The notes: a model not told the origin generated them from the letters alone. A stretch of DNA of 64,000 bases from Methylocystis sp. SC2 (GCF_000304315.1 NC_018485.1:218501-282500); one strand, 5' to 3'. Shown: positions 1 through 9,407, counted from the stretch's first letter. Made by a program: numbers and translations.

Positions 1-650
1 ATCCATAGCCGAGAGCCCGATCGATCGAAGGCGAGGCCGCGCGCGCGCCCCTCTGCCGGCAGATCTATTTTGCGTTTGAGCTGGCGTGTTTGGAGATCGA
101 CGCCGACCAGCGTCGACGGCTCCGCCAATATCCAAAGCTCCATGCGCTCCGCCGCATAGGCCCAGGCCAGCGGTTTGGCGCCGAGGCTTACGATTGACTC
201 GAGTTTGGCGTTGCTGAGACGAACGAACGGATTGATGAACGCCACCACGCCGTCTTCATTGAGCGTGAGCAGACGATAGGTGGAGAGATCGATATCCGCT
301 CGCTGCCCGATCCCCTGGCCGATCAATGCGGCGATCTGGTCAGAGCAGGGCGTCTCGGCGTCGGAAAGCGCGGCGCGAGAGCGCCGAAGCCAACCCGCGA
401 GCTGGCTGGAGTCGTATTTCAAGGGCGCGCCGGATCGCGCGTCCGACAGGGCGATTTCAAGCTTGCCGACTCCGCTGCGTTCGGCGCCGCTTTCAGGCGT
501 GTAGCGCCACTGAATTTTGACGCCATTATCTTCGGCGTCCGCAGTTTGCGCGTCATTCGCCAGAGCCGGGCCCAGGAGAAGGACTCCGGCCGCGCCCATC
601 CGCGTCAGAGTCGTCGCGGCGAAGCGTATGAATCGTCGGCGCATCGTCAT
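1..650 (-). CDS. Secreted protein, possible beta-propeller (partial, C-terminus outside window)
   Basis: The frame is open from position 650 to the left edge, so only the first 216 residues are visible. The start ATG (648-650) overlaps the stop of the upstream gene as ATGA, which implies translational coupling. The N-terminus MTMRRRFIRF followed by a hydrophobic stretch ending in ALA-N looks like a Sec or Tat-like signal peptide of about 31 residues. The last visible part (LWILAEPSTLVGVDLQTRQL, then RGLAFDRSGSRLW) resembles the repeating blades of YVTN/NHL-type propellers, but only about one repeat can be seen. It is the last gene of the unit that starts with the giant multicopper oxidase, so a periplasmic role with that enzyme is likely. 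The family assignment is tentative. Confidence 0.7.
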   Translation of the reverse strand, partial: MTMRRRFIRFAATTLTRMGAAGVLLLGPALANDAQTADAEDNGVKIQWRYTPESGAERSGVGKLEIALSDARSGAPLKYDSSQLAGWLRRSRAALSDAETPCSDQIAALIGQGIGQRADIDLSTYRLLTLNEDGVVAFINPFVRLSNAKLESIVSLGAKPLAWAYAAERMELWILAEPSTLVGVDLQTRQLKRKIDLPAEGRARGLAFDRSGSRLW

Positions 651-1246
651 AGCGCCCCGTAGAGCGGGGAAAGCGCCAGAAACTTGAACGGGCGATTGCC
701 CATAAAGGTTGCATCAAAGCGGACTTCGGCGATTCGCTCATTGCCCGATGCGAGTGCGCCGACGAAGGCGGCGCTATCCGGTTGACCTTGCGCGATGGGA
801 TTTGCTCCGGTTACGCCGCTGGCGACGACATGGGTCCAGTTTCCGTCCAACTGGCGCAGCCACATGACGGCAAGAAGCGGGAGGCCCGGCTGGACATCCT
901 GACCGTCGACCGCGACGAAGGCGCCAACGCCGCGCACGGGATTGGCGAAGGTCAGCGTTATTGGCGTATTGTGCAGCGTCGCCGCCGCGCTCGGATCTTC
1001 GGCGACGATGAGCGCGTCGCCCTCGCGCAGATTCACGCGCATGTCATTGCCGTCACATGCGCGTCTATTTGCTGTGGGACCGTTTGGATTGATCACCAGC
1101 CCGCCGCCATTCACCGCATAGATGTCCTGTCGGTCGACCGGCTGAACGCCGACCGGCGCGCCATCCGCGCCGATAGACCAATCGACAATCACGCCGGGCT
1201 GTGCGCCAAACGCCTGCGGCTGTTCAACATGGATGAAACCGGCCAT
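647..1246 (-). CDS. Hypothetical protein in the multicopper oxidase operon
   Basis: This 199-residue protein begins at ATG 1246, preceded by a strong AGGAGAG ribosome site that overlaps the stop of the multicopper oxidase gene. The gap is only 11 bases. A longer upstream reading into the oxidase gene is possible but less likely. No signal peptide or membrane segment is visible. The sequence is rich in Gly, Asn, Val and Pro with alternating hydrophobic residues, suggesting a beta-sandwich fold. It has two Cys at most and no copper-ligand pattern. I do not recognise the family. Its placement between the oxidase and a secreted protein, with overlaps on both sides, indicates a shared function. 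Confidence 0.7.
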   Translation of the reverse strand: MAGFIHVEQPQAFGAQPGVIVDWSIGADGAPVGVQPVDRQDIYAVNGGGLVINPNGPTANRRACDGNDMRVNLREGDALIVAEDPSAAATLHNTPITLTFANPVRGVGAFVAVDGQDVQPGLPLLAVMWLRQLDGNWTHVVASGVTGANPIAQGQPDSAAFVGALASGNERIAEVRFDATFMGNRPFKFLALSPLYGAL

Positions 1247-1257
1247 TTCGCGCTCTC

Positions 1258-4200
1258 CTATTCGCCGCGGCGTGATTGTTTGGAGGCCGATTTGGGCTCG
1301 ACGCGCAATATTCCCCAAAGTCCTCCGTCGAAGAGGAAACTTGCCTCGCTGCGGTAGAGGTAATCCATCGGCTGTTTCGCCGCGCCGCCTGCGTCCACCT
1401 GCAATGTCACGCCCATCATCGGGCCGAAGCCATTGTAAACGCCCTGCCGGATGGAGGAGCCTTTGGCGGGGTCGAACACGCGGGAGTCATCCGACCAAGG
1501 ATACGGATTCCAGCTGTGACCGCTGAATTCAAAACCCTGTTGCCGTGTATGTCCGCCGGGATGCACGATGTTGAGGCGGAGCTTGTCGCCGGCGACAGCC
1601 ACGATCACCGGCGTCTCCGGATCGCAGGGATTGTCGAGCGCTGGCGTTGGCGCTACGCCCGCGACACAGGGGCCGCGTTCGCCGACGCGTCCCGAACTCA
1701 GCGCCTTGCTGTAATCGAACTGCGTGTTGCGTTCGGGGAAACCGATGCTGGGGTCGGCGCCGCGCCGCGCCCAAAGCGGCTCCGTTTTGTAGTTGATGGC
1801 TTTGACGCCATAGTCGTCGGGCTCTTCCGCGCCTGACAGATTGGGCACCGGATGTCCGCCGCTCGTGGCGCTGACAGCGTCCTGCATCACGAGAACCTGA
1901 TCGACATAAGGCTCCCGGCCCGGCGCGCAAATCCGTGCGCTCAAGCCGCCGGGGAATGTCGGCTTGCCGGGCGCGGCGCTGTCGCCCGCCTTGCAAACTT
2001 CCGATCCCTCCGGGCCGATGACCAATGCGCCGACAAGGCCGTGCGCCGGATGCTTGATCGGATCGCCGAAGCTGCGCAGCGGCAAAGCGCCAAATTCGAT
2101 CGGCTTGCCGACCAGCTTTCCGTCTTGAACTTTGAAGTCGGTGGCGCTCCAAATGAACGATCGCTTGCATCGCGCTTCGCGGACGCCAGGGACGCAGGGC
2201 GCGATCAGCGAGCCTTGGCGCGCAAGCGCATCGGGTTTCGCGCTCAGCCAGTCGCCTTTCGCGAGTTTGGCGTTGATCGACTGGAACCAGACTGCGCCGT
2301 TCAGTCCGACATTGCTCCCGTCGGCGGAGACGACATGTTGCGCAACGCGCGGCGCCGACAGCCCGACCGAACCAGACATGCGAAACTGATTGATGTTGAA
2401 CCCATCCGTAATCATCGGAAGGAAGTTATGATAGGCGCGCTCATCCGGAACGACGCCTTCCGGACCGGGTCCGTCCTCCATTTTTGCGGGCAGAAGATTG
2501 CGCAGATTGACATGCAGGCATTCACCCGCGGCGGCGCGCAGCACGAGCGGCTCGATGCGCCTTGTCGTAAACTCCGCTCTCATCTGATTCATCACATCGC
2601 TGTTGCCCTGCCTAAACCACTTGGATTCGTGCTCGCCGCATTTCTCATTCGCGGCGCCGTCGCAATAGCCGTCGGCGTTCAGCACATAGACAACGCCCTG
2701 CGCGTCCGTCAGATCGAAACGCGCGCTGTAATCGATGCCCTTCGCTTCCTTTGCGTCGCAGGCGTTGTACAGATCGCAGGCCCGGACCGCGCTGATGTCG
2801 AAATAGCGATCCCGCCGGTTCGGCGAAGCAGGACAAATATCAGGCATATCGCCGTGCCGGTCGGCGACCTCGTCCTGACGCAGCGGCGCGAGGAAATCTG
2901 CCGGCGTGAAAGTCACGGGGGCGGCGCTTGCGGTTTTGAGCATGTTCGTCGTTTCATTGCGCTTCGTAAAGCTGCGCATGACGCCCCACAGGCCGTCCCA
3001 CAACTGATCAATGGATGAACCGAAATAGAGATAGTCCGTATGCGCGCCGTCGAACTGGTTCACGTTGATGTCAAATTCGAAATGTTCGGAAATGCCGAGC
3101 GCCTGCGCGTTGACGAAGCCCGAGTTGTTTTCGAGCGAGACAGAGCCGTCGCTCTGTGTTTTTGACGCGCCGCCGGGGAGGCGCGGCCATTTCAGGCCGT
3201 TCATGGTGAACACATGCTGCGCCTCCTGCGCCCCCTGGATGAGTCGGATCTGCACCGGATCACGTTCATAGACCGGCAGAATGGGCGTCGCGGGATCGCC
3301 GAAGCGCCGCCACGGCTCGAGGCGTGCCTGGTTCAGCCGGTCCGGGCAGCCCTCCGTCTTGCCCATGAGCGTCGTCGGATAGAGCATGCAGTTGAAGTCG
3401 CGGCGCCACCGCTCCACGGACGAAAGCACGGGCGCGAGTTTGCTCTCGACCGGCGTCTTCTTGATGAGGTCGCGCGTCGCCGGCGAGACGGCGATCGCAC
3501 TCGTCGTCGTCGCGAGCTGTTCGTCGCGCTTTGCATGCGCCGCGGTGCTCATGCCATTCGCCGGATCGCCGAGACAATCCTGGTCTCCGCTGTCGAGCTT
3601 GCATGCCGTCTTGAGGTCGGAGCGTTTCGTCGCCTGCGAATAGTCCCAGCCGCCAAGGCGCTTGTTCAGCGTCAGATCGGAAAGACGCAAAGCGAGCGGC
3701 TCGTGCCGATAGTTGAAATACTGGCTGCCGGGATCTTCCGATGAAATTCCAAGCGGCCGCGCCAGCGCCTCGGCGACGTGGCGCCTGCCGAAACGAATGG
3801 CGCTGTTGTCGCGCAAGGCGCTGCTGTCGCCGCGCGGCTCCGGATTGATCGGTTCAAGCGCCATATTATAGGCGATGCCGAAATCCGCGACCGCCAGCAG
3901 AAATTCGCGTCGCGTTTCATGCGCGTCGAGAGCTTCCTTGCAGGCCGGGCTCTTGTAGGCGTCCGCGTCGGCGAAGCAGGGCGGCGTCAGAATATTCGCC
4001 ATCGTCGCGGTCGGGCCTCCGTCGGCGCGAATCCGCAGGGGCTCATGGATGGACGCCACGGTCGATGAAAACGGATCGGACCCGCCGATCAGCTTGTCGC
4101 AAATGAGCGACCGATTGGGATCGCCGCCGCGCAAGTGACAATTCAGCGGCCCGCCCGACGAAATCGTCTCCCCGATTTTCTTCGGCTCGAGATCAAGGCG

Positions 4201-7200
4201 AGTCCAGAGCGTGTTGGACGGCTCGATCACGAGCCCGGCATAAAGCCCGTGCTGCTGATGCGAACTTGGGCCCATGTGATCATGCGTGAACACCGTGCGT
4301 AGCGTGTCGTCCTTGCCGTTCCGGCGATTGATGATGGGATCGGCCCACCAGCGCTGCGTCGTGCGCTGCGCGCCGCAATAGGGGTGCTTCGTGTCAAGCA
4401 GATGCTCATAGGCGTCGTCGCTGAGCGATCCCTGCGGCGGACATTGGCCTTTCACGAGCAGGCTGGCGCTCTTCTTGTCGGCCGCGATGTCGCCGGTCTC
4501 GATGAACGAGACGCCGCCATTCTTTGGATCCTTCGGATCGTTAAAGAGCGGATGGACTTTTGGATGCAATTTCTCGGCCGGGTTCGTCGTCGTGCGATTG
4601 ACGGCGAAAATCCGTTCGCGGACTTCGTCGGGCGAGAATGTCGAGTCTTCGTAATTGAAGCCGTTGCCCGACCCGTCCGACGAGGTGACGTCGAACTTTA
4701 CGAGATGGATATGCTGGCCGATCGTGTCGGTCGGCGTGTAGATCTGAAAATCGTCGACAGCGAGAGCGCTCGGAGCAAAGTTGGATGATTTGAAATTGAT
4801 GCATTCACGTGAATTCGCCCGGAAGAAAAGCGGCTCCGGCAATTGCGTGCGTGTGTTTGGATCGATGACGTTCTTGATGTCATTTTCGAGGATGACGATC
4901 CGCCCCTGCGGATCGAACCAGCCATGCTTGTTGTAGGTCAGCTCGGTCTGGATGAACGCGGCGCGATAATTGCGCTCGGGCGTGTCGTCCGTCGGACAGG
5001 GATCGGCGAAGGGCGCGCCAGGCTTCGGCGCTCGCGAATTGACGAAGAACAGGGCCGGGCGCGCCTTCGTTTGCGTCGGCGTCAGACTGGCGACGTCGGT
5101 CGGATAGGCGCGCGCTCCCGGCCACTGGTCGGGATAAGTCGATGGCGCGTCGACAGGGTGCAGTTCATCTAGGCGCCCCTGATGGAAGCGCATCGCCGCC
5201 TGTTCCTGCGGCTCGCCTGTCTGATTCAGTTTGCGGATGGTGAGCCTGTCCCAGCGGAAGGCGAGCGCCAGCGCCTGTGCATCCTGCTTGGCCACGCGCT
5301 GCGCGATGATTTGCGCCGCGTCGCCGCCCTTGGTCAGCGCATGCTCGTGACTGGCCTTCACCTTCCCGTCCACGACAATGTGGCGCGGAAGACCGCCGTC
5401 GACGATCGTTTCCGGTGTGGGCTCCCGCGCGGTTCGCCAGTCCTTCGCCCAGGCGTCATTCCAGCTCGCGTCCGCGACGTCGATGTCGAGGGGCGGCTGC
5501 GGCGGCCGGTGCCCCGCTTCGCCCGCGATGTAGAAAGGATAGCCGCGGAACGCCGCGGACGGCATCGGCGCGAGCGCGAAGCCCGGCAGCGGAACAACCG
5601 CCGGCGTTTGCGTGCCCGTTGTGATTTCGCCGTCCGGCAGATTCATCATGGACGGATCCGTGGCCGGATCGTTGGGCTTGAAGAGACCCGGCTTGCCGTC
5701 CCGGAACGCGTCATGCACCCGCCACAGCTCCCACATGCCCTGCGCAAAGTGCGGATACAGGTGGCAATGGAAGATCGAGTCGCCGGGCGTGTAGTTCCTG
5801 TTTCCCGAGCCGCCAAAGGCGATGCCGTAACTGAACGTCGCGCCCGGTGAAATTGTCTGCGAGTCGAGATAGCTGGAGCCGGGATTGGCCGTATCCTGGA
5901 ACCATTGATGCGCGTGCAGATGGAAGATGTGCGTCTCTTTCGGCCCTGCGTGCAGGTTTCGGAATCTTACGGGGTCGCCGAGATAGGAGTGATGCACATT
6001 GGACGGGTCGTCCGGATAGCGCGCGCCATTCGGCTTACCGGTTCTCTCGTCATAGGAGAGAACAAGCGCCGGATCGCCATTCGCCCATGAGGTCAGGAAA
6101 AATTCTTCCGCGCGGCATTCGGGACATTTGGCGACGGGCCCGATGGGCGGCTTGTCGCCGCGAAGCGCCGGGGTGGCCATCGCCGCGACGCCCATGCTCG
6201 AAACGCCGTAATTGATGCCCATCCCGTCGCGAACCTGGTGCAGCGGGTTGTTCTCGTCCGCGAGTTCGGGAAAAGCCTGCTCGGCATGCACTTCATCGTG
6301 AAAGATGACGGTGAATTCACGGAACGGGCTGTCGCAGTCATGACCATGCGTATCCGTCCTGCAGTCGGGGTCGGAACCTTCCTTGGGCACGACGATCGCA
6401 TTGAGATCGCTGTGAACGATGTTGTTGTCCGCGTCGAGAATGGCGAGAATCGGCCGCGACTTTCCGTCGAGCGTGCGCTTGCGCTCATAGTCGAGGCGGC
6501 TGTAGCGATGATGTCCTTCGCCGGCGTCATCGCGAACAAGCTGCATTTCGTCATGCGTCACCTGCGAGCGATACCAGCGCGACCCTTGCGGCTCGACATG
6601 GACGGCGCCGAAGAGTCCCAGCCCGATCTGGCCGCCATCGCCTTCGCCGCCGACCGGCGCCGCCGCCGAATAGGCGAAGAATGCGCCTTCGTCCGTCGCA
6701 ACCCATCGCGATTTGACTGTCTGGCCGGGCTTCGCCAACGAGCCGATGTCGTAACCGCCTTTCACGGCGTCGCTCGTCGCCGGGTTGAACACGATGCCCT
6801 GTTTTCCCGGCAGACCGACATTCGTGCCGTCGCCGCCGCAGGCGGCGTTTATCGGGCAGGCGGCGGCCGAAATCGGCGCGACCGACAGGCCTGTGATGTG
6901 AAAGGACGCGGCGCGTGTGCGCGGGCGGTCGACGCTGACTTTCTGCGGCGAAGACAGCTCGTTCTTGCCGCTCCCCGGCAGCGCGTTCACATGCTCGGGC
7001 AGGCGTCCGCCATGATCCGGCGGCGCGCCGCCCTCTTCGTCCACAGTGGGCGACAGAAGATTGGTGAAGGCGACGTCGAGGCAATCGCCCTTGTTCACGC
7101 GCAGAACAAGCGGCCGCGGTCGCTTGTCGGATCGCAGTTTCACCTGGCCGGGCTTCAACTCGGTACCGCCATCCAGCGCGACGACGTCGCTGCGCAAGGC

Positions 7201-7419
7201 GAACAGCATGCCGGCCGGCACATAGGCGGAATAACGATTGAGGATGTAGGCCTGCTCGAGCGCGACAACATCCGCGCTGACGAAGCCCGTGCACGCAGGA
7301 CCACTGGCGGCGTCAGGGGATGGCCGTGTGTCCGCCTCATTTGAGCAGGCCATCAGGCTTAGGCAGGCGGACGCGATGAAAATGGCGTGAACGGCGCTCG
7401 CAAACTTGAAACGTAGCAT
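1258..7419 (-). CDS. Giant multicopper oxidase lipoprotein (MnxG/MofA/OmpB-like)
   Basis: At 2053 residues this is far larger than a usual three-domain multicopper oxidase (about 500). It starts with a lipoprotein signal whose lipobox is LMAC with Cys25, followed by Ser-Asn, which predicts an outer-membrane lipoprotein. Complete copper motifs lie near residues 495-505 (HIFHLHAHQWF) and 545-560 (IFHCHLYPHFAQGM), the type 1/type 3 pattern. Further His-rich blocks occur near residue 903 (GQHIHLVKFD), near 1050 (HDHMGPSSHQQHG) and near 1972 (GHSWNPYPW), consistent with several repeated cupredoxin domains. Large enzymes of this class include manganese oxidases (MnxG, MofA) and Geobacter OmpB. The substrate here (Mn, Fe, Cu or organics) cannot be told from sequence. 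It heads a three-gene unit. Confidence 0.85.
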   Translation of the reverse strand: MLRFKFASAVHAIFIASACLSLMACSNEADTRPSPDAASGPACTGFVSADVVALEQAYILNRYSAYVPAGMLFALRSDVVALDGGTELKPGQVKLRSDKRPRPLVLRVNKGDCLDVAFTNLLSPTVDEEGGAPPDHGGRLPEHVNALPGSGKNELSSPQKVSVDRPRTRAASFHITGLSVAPISAAACPINAACGGDGTNVGLPGKQGIVFNPATSDAVKGGYDIGSLAKPGQTVKSRWVATDEGAFFAYSAAAPVGGEGDGGQIGLGLFGAVHVEPQGSRWYRSQVTHDEMQLVRDDAGEGHHRYSRLDYERKRTLDGKSRPILAILDADNNIVHSDLNAIVVPKEGSDPDCRTDTHGHDCDSPFREFTVIFHDEVHAEQAFPELADENNPLHQVRDGMGINYGVSSMGVAAMATPALRGDKPPIGPVAKCPECRAEEFFLTSWANGDPALVLSYDERTGKPNGARYPDDPSNVHHSYLGDPVRFRNLHAGPKETHIFHLHAHQWFQDTANPGSSYLDSQTISPGATFSYGIAFGGSGNRNYTPGDSIFHCHLYPHFAQGMWELWRVHDAFRDGKPGLFKPNDPATDPSMMNLPDGEITTGTQTPAVVPLPGFALAPMPSAAFRGYPFYIAGEAGHRPPQPPLDIDVADASWNDAWAKDWRTAREPTPETIVDGGLPRHIVVDGKVKASHEHALTKGGDAAQIIAQRVAKQDAQALALAFRWDRLTIRKLNQTGEPQEQAAMRFHQGRLDELHPVDAPSTYPDQWPGARAYPTDVASLTPTQTKARPALFFVNSRAPKPGAPFADPCPTDDTPERNYRAAFIQTELTYNKHGWFDPQGRIVILENDIKNVIDPNTRTQLPEPLFFRANSRECINFKSSNFAPSALAVDDFQIYTPTDTIGQHIHLVKFDVTSSDGSGNGFNYEDSTFSPDEVRERIFAVNRTTTNPAEKLHPKVHPLFNDPKDPKNGGVSFIETGDIAADKKSASLLVKGQCPPQGSLSDDAYEHLLDTKHPYCGAQRTTQRWWADPIINRRNGKDDTLRTVFTHDHMGPSSHQQHGLYAGLVIEPSNTLWTRLDLEPKKIGETISSGGPLNCHLRGGDPNRSLICDKLIGGSDPFSSTVASIHEPLRIRADGGPTATMANILTPPCFADADAYKSPACKEALDAHETRREFLLAVADFGIAYNMALEPINPEPRGDSSALRDNSAIRFGRRHVAEALARPLGISSEDPGSQYFNYRHEPLALRLSDLTLNKRLGGWDYSQATKRSDLKTACKLDSGDQDCLGDPANGMSTAAHAKRDEQLATTTSAIAVSPATRDLIKKTPVESKLAPVLSSVERWRRDFNCMLYPTTLMGKTEGCPDRLNQARLEPWRRFGDPATPILPVYERDPVQIRLIQGAQEAQHVFTMNGLKWPRLPGGASKTQSDGSVSLENNSGFVNAQALGISEHFEFDINVNQFDGAHTDYLYFGSSIDQLWDGLWGVMRSFTKRNETTNMLKTASAAPVTFTPADFLAPLRQDEVADRHGDMPDICPASPNRRDRYFDISAVRACDLYNACDAKEAKGIDYSARFDLTDAQGVVYVLNADGYCDGAANEKCGEHESKWFRQGNSDVMNQMRAEFTTRRIEPLVLRAAAGECLHVNLRNLLPAKMEDGPGPEGVVPDERAYHNFLPMITDGFNINQFRMSGSVGLSAPRVAQHVVSADGSNVGLNGAVWFQSINAKLAKGDWLSAKPDALARQGSLIAPCVPGVREARCKRSFIWSATDFKVQDGKLVGKPIEFGALPLRSFGDPIKHPAHGLVGALVIGPEGSEVCKAGDSAAPGKPTFPGGLSARICAPGREPYVDQVLVMQDAVSATSGGHPVPNLSGAEEPDDYGVKAINYKTEPLWARRGADPSIGFPERNTQFDYSKALSSGRVGERGPCVAGVAPTPALDNPCDPETPVIVAVAGDKLRLNIVHPGGHTRQQGFEFSGHSWNPYPWSDDSRVFDPAKGSSIRQGVYNGFGPMMGVTLQVDAGGAAKQPMDYLYRSEASFLFDGGLWGILRVEPKSASKQSRRGE

Positions 7420-7938
7420 GTCAATATCCGTAGAAATAAAATCGACCTAAGACAGGCGAAGCTAAAGCGTAAAGGAAAACGCCGGCCGCCGGAAGGGGTT
7501 CCATCGAGCGCGATCCGCCCGCTGGAGTTCATGCGGATGAATATCCGAATGTGCGCTCCGATGCCGATCCCGTCCCCGGCCTATTTGCCCGATCACGACG
7601 GCGCCGACGCGTAGGTCCACGTCGTTGACGCTGGCGATCCAGCCGACACGGCTCCGTGAGCTTTAGGTCGGCGCCGTTCCGAGACGACATTCGCATCCAG
7701 GAGATACATGCGTTAGCCGGGTTCCTTCGGCTCGCGGCAGACGGCGGCGGCCCGCCTCGGGGTGGCGATGCCCGTCGCTCGCGCTGTTTGCTTGAGCGGC
7801 CGATAGACGAAAAATTTCGGACGGCAAGGCGCGAATAGAGGATCACGGCTCAAGAGGAATTTGTTTGCTTCCCCAGATTGCTTACCGCGCTAATTAGCGA
7901 AGCGTTTGAACAGTCCTCTTAATTTAATGGAGTGCGTT
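7420..7938. other. Intergenic region between divergent genes, no gene seen
   Basis: This 519-base gap separates the minus-strand oxidase gene from a plus-strand small gene, so it must hold both promoters. Short open frames here (for example 7656-7838) lack a ribosome site and a recognisable product. The only clear structure is a perfect 12-base palindrome at 7888-7899. The part from 7840 on is AT-richer than the rest. Confidence 0.5.
7888..7899. promoter_or_regulatory. 12-base perfect palindrome, possible operator
   Basis: CGCTAATTAGCG reads the same on both strands and lies about 40 bases upstream of the start codon at 7939, a usual place for an operator. No regulator is identified. Confidence 0.35.
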
Positions 7939-8160
7939 ATGCGAAATCTCCTCATCCTCACGATCGCGGCATGCGTTGGCGGCATGTTCTCCACCGCGGC
8001 GAACGCGCGTCCCGTGACGACGGACGAGTGCCTCGCGCGCGGGCTTTGCGCTTATGTCAGCCCGAAAGGTCGCGTGACATGCGGAAAATGCCCTGGCCAG
8101 CTAAAGTCGTCAGTCTGGTTCGCGACGCGCGCCCAGGCGAGTTCGAAGCGCAGCAAATAA
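7939..8160 (+). CDS. Small secreted protein with four mature Cys
   Basis: This 73-residue protein starts at ATG 7939 behind GGAG seven bases upstream. An earlier in-frame ATG at 7906 has a poorer site and would put extra residues before the signal peptide. Residues 1-23 form a Sec signal peptide ending ANA. The mature part is about 50 residues with four Cys in a DECLARGLC and VTCGKC arrangement, followed by a basic Ser/Lys tail. This looks like a small periplasmic protein with two disulfides or a metal site. No family is recognised. Confidence 0.65.
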   Translation: MRNLLILTIAACVGGMFSTAANARPVTTDECLARGLCAYVSPKGRVTCGKCPGQLKSSVWFATRAQASSKRSK

Positions 8161-8222
8161 GGCGGTCGTCGCCGTTGGTCCTGCGCGCGGGCGATTGGTG
8201 ATAGACAGGGCGGGAGCACGAC

Positions 8223-8888
8223 GTGACATCGCATCCGCTGCTGATCCGCGCCCTGGCCGTGGCGCTGTCCATCGGGCTTTATCTGGCGCTGGCGATCCTC
8301 GGCGCCGGCGGGCTCGACGCCTACTTCGCCAATCCGGCGCGGGCGGCGCTCGTCGTCGTCACACTCGCGCTTGGAGTCGCGTCGCTCTTCGTCGGCGGCA
8401 ATCTCAGCTCAGGCCTGCGCGAGGACCGCGACAATCGATGGGTCATCCCGGCTTTCTTCGTCATCGGACTTCTCGGCGCCTATTTGCCCGCCTGGGCCGA
8501 TCGGCAGGGACTGTGGAGATTGGACGGCGACGCCGTGCGCTGGCTCGGCGTCGCTCTGCTCGCGGCGGGCGGGGCGTTGCGGCTGTGGCCGGTCGCCGTG
8601 CTCGGGCGCCGCTTCAGCGGCCTTGTCGCCATCCAGCCGGGCCACGAACTCGTCACCACGGGACTCTACAGCCGCATCAGACATCCGAGCTATCTCGGCT
8701 TGCTGATCTCGGCGCTCGGCTGGGGACTGGGCTTCAACACTGCGGTGGGCGTCCTTGTCGCCTTGGCGAACATCCCGCCGCTTGTCGCGCGGATGAATGC
8801 CGAGGAGCGCTTGTTGAGTTCGGCGTTCGGCGCGGCTTATGAGACCTATCGCGCACATACGGCGCGGCTCATTCCGGGCGTATATTAG
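8223..8888 (+). CDS. Isoprenylcysteine carboxyl methyltransferase (ICMT)-like membrane protein
   Basis: This 221-residue protein has about five hydrophobic segments (near residues 8-30, 40-58, 73-90, 105-125 and 165-190). The C-terminal half carries the ICMT/PEMT signature: the GLYSRIRHPSYLG block near 157-169, then E-x2-L and FGAAYETY near 195-207. These bind S-adenosylmethionine in membrane methyltransferases. Bacterial members methylate various small or lipid substrates, and no protein prenylation is implied. It lies upstream of the chagasin-like gene on the same strand, 71 bases away. Confidence 0.75.
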   Translation: MTSHPLLIRALAVALSIGLYLALAILGAGGLDAYFANPARAALVVVTLALGVASLFVGGNLSSGLREDRDNRWVIPAFFVIGLLGAYLPAWADRQGLWRLDGDAVRWLGVALLAAGGALRLWPVAVLGRRFSGLVAIQPGHELVTTGLYSRIRHPSYLGLLISALGWGLGFNTAVGVLVALANIPPLVARMNAEERLLSSAFGAAYETYRAHTARLIPGVY

Positions 8889-8959
8889 GGCTGCGAGACG
8901 TGGACGCGGACGGCGCCCGCGGGATCGCTATGGTTCGCCAACGCGGCAAGGGGAAACTC

Positions 8960-9319
8960 ATGAAGCGTCTGCTGTCGCGCCTGTTGCTGCTCAGTGTTTT
9001 CATCGCGTTTCCCGCGCATGCCGGCGAGGTGATAAAGCTCGCGCCGGGCGGCAGCGCAATCTTCACGCTGCAGGAGAATGTCACGACCGGCTATTCCTGG
9101 CGCATCGATCAGGCCGCCAGCCGTGACCTCGACATTCTGGCGATATCGGACCGCGGCCGCGGCGGCGGGCGGCGGCGCATGGTCGGCAGCCCCAGCATGC
9201 GCCACTGGAAAATCCGCGCGCTCAAAACCGGACGCGCCGAAATCGTCTTCATCTATCAGCGGCCTTGGGAACCCGCGCCGGTTCAAACCCGCAGCGTCGA
9301 GGTGGAGGTCGCGCCTTAG
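8960..9319 (+). CDS. Chagasin-family (I42) cysteine protease inhibitor, secreted
   Basis: This 119-residue protein starts at ATG 8960 after AAGGGGAA. Residues 1-21 are a signal peptide ending AHA. The mature protein carries the three loops of the chagasin family: NVTTGYSW near 43-50 (family NPTTGY-W), a Gly/Arg-rich loop GRGGGRRR near 68-75, and RPWE near 103-106. Family members block papain-like cysteine proteases by inserting these loops in the active site. In bacteria the target is often unknown. No cysteine protease gene is nearby. The second loop is more Arg-rich than usual. Confidence 0.8.
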   Translation: MKRLLSRLLLLSVFIAFPAHAGEVIKLAPGGSAIFTLQENVTTGYSWRIDQAASRDLDILAISDRGRGGGRRRMVGSPSMRHWKIRALKTGRAEIVFIYQRPWEPAPVQTRSVEVEVAP

Positions 9320-9320
9320 A

Positions 9321-9405
9321 TCGGGTTCGATGAGAACCTAGTTTAGCATTTTCATTTGAGCGTTTCCTTATCGATTACATGAGTCCATGTGATCTGGAAG
9401 CGCTT
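9321..9405. repeat. Dispersed palindromic repeat, copy 1
   Basis: This segment shares its order of parts with 13612-13690: GATGAGAACCT, then TTTGAGCG, TTCCT, then a hairpin whose arms here are GATTACATG and CATGTGATC, then GGAAGCGCT. The hairpin lies at 9373-9394. A smaller inverted repeat GGTTC/GAACC is at 9324-9338. It lies between convergent genes, so it could end transcription or be a REP-like mobile repeat. Confidence 0.7.
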
Positions 9406-9407
9406 GT

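Noticed and set aside
6238..7344. Open frame of 368 codons opposite the multicopper oxidase
   Set aside because: It is antisense to the signal-peptide end of the oxidase and has no ribosome site or recognisable motif.
7656..7838. Possible 60-residue gene in the gap before 7939
   Set aside because: There is no ribosome site, the composition is GC-shadow-like, and frames on both strands cover the same stretch.
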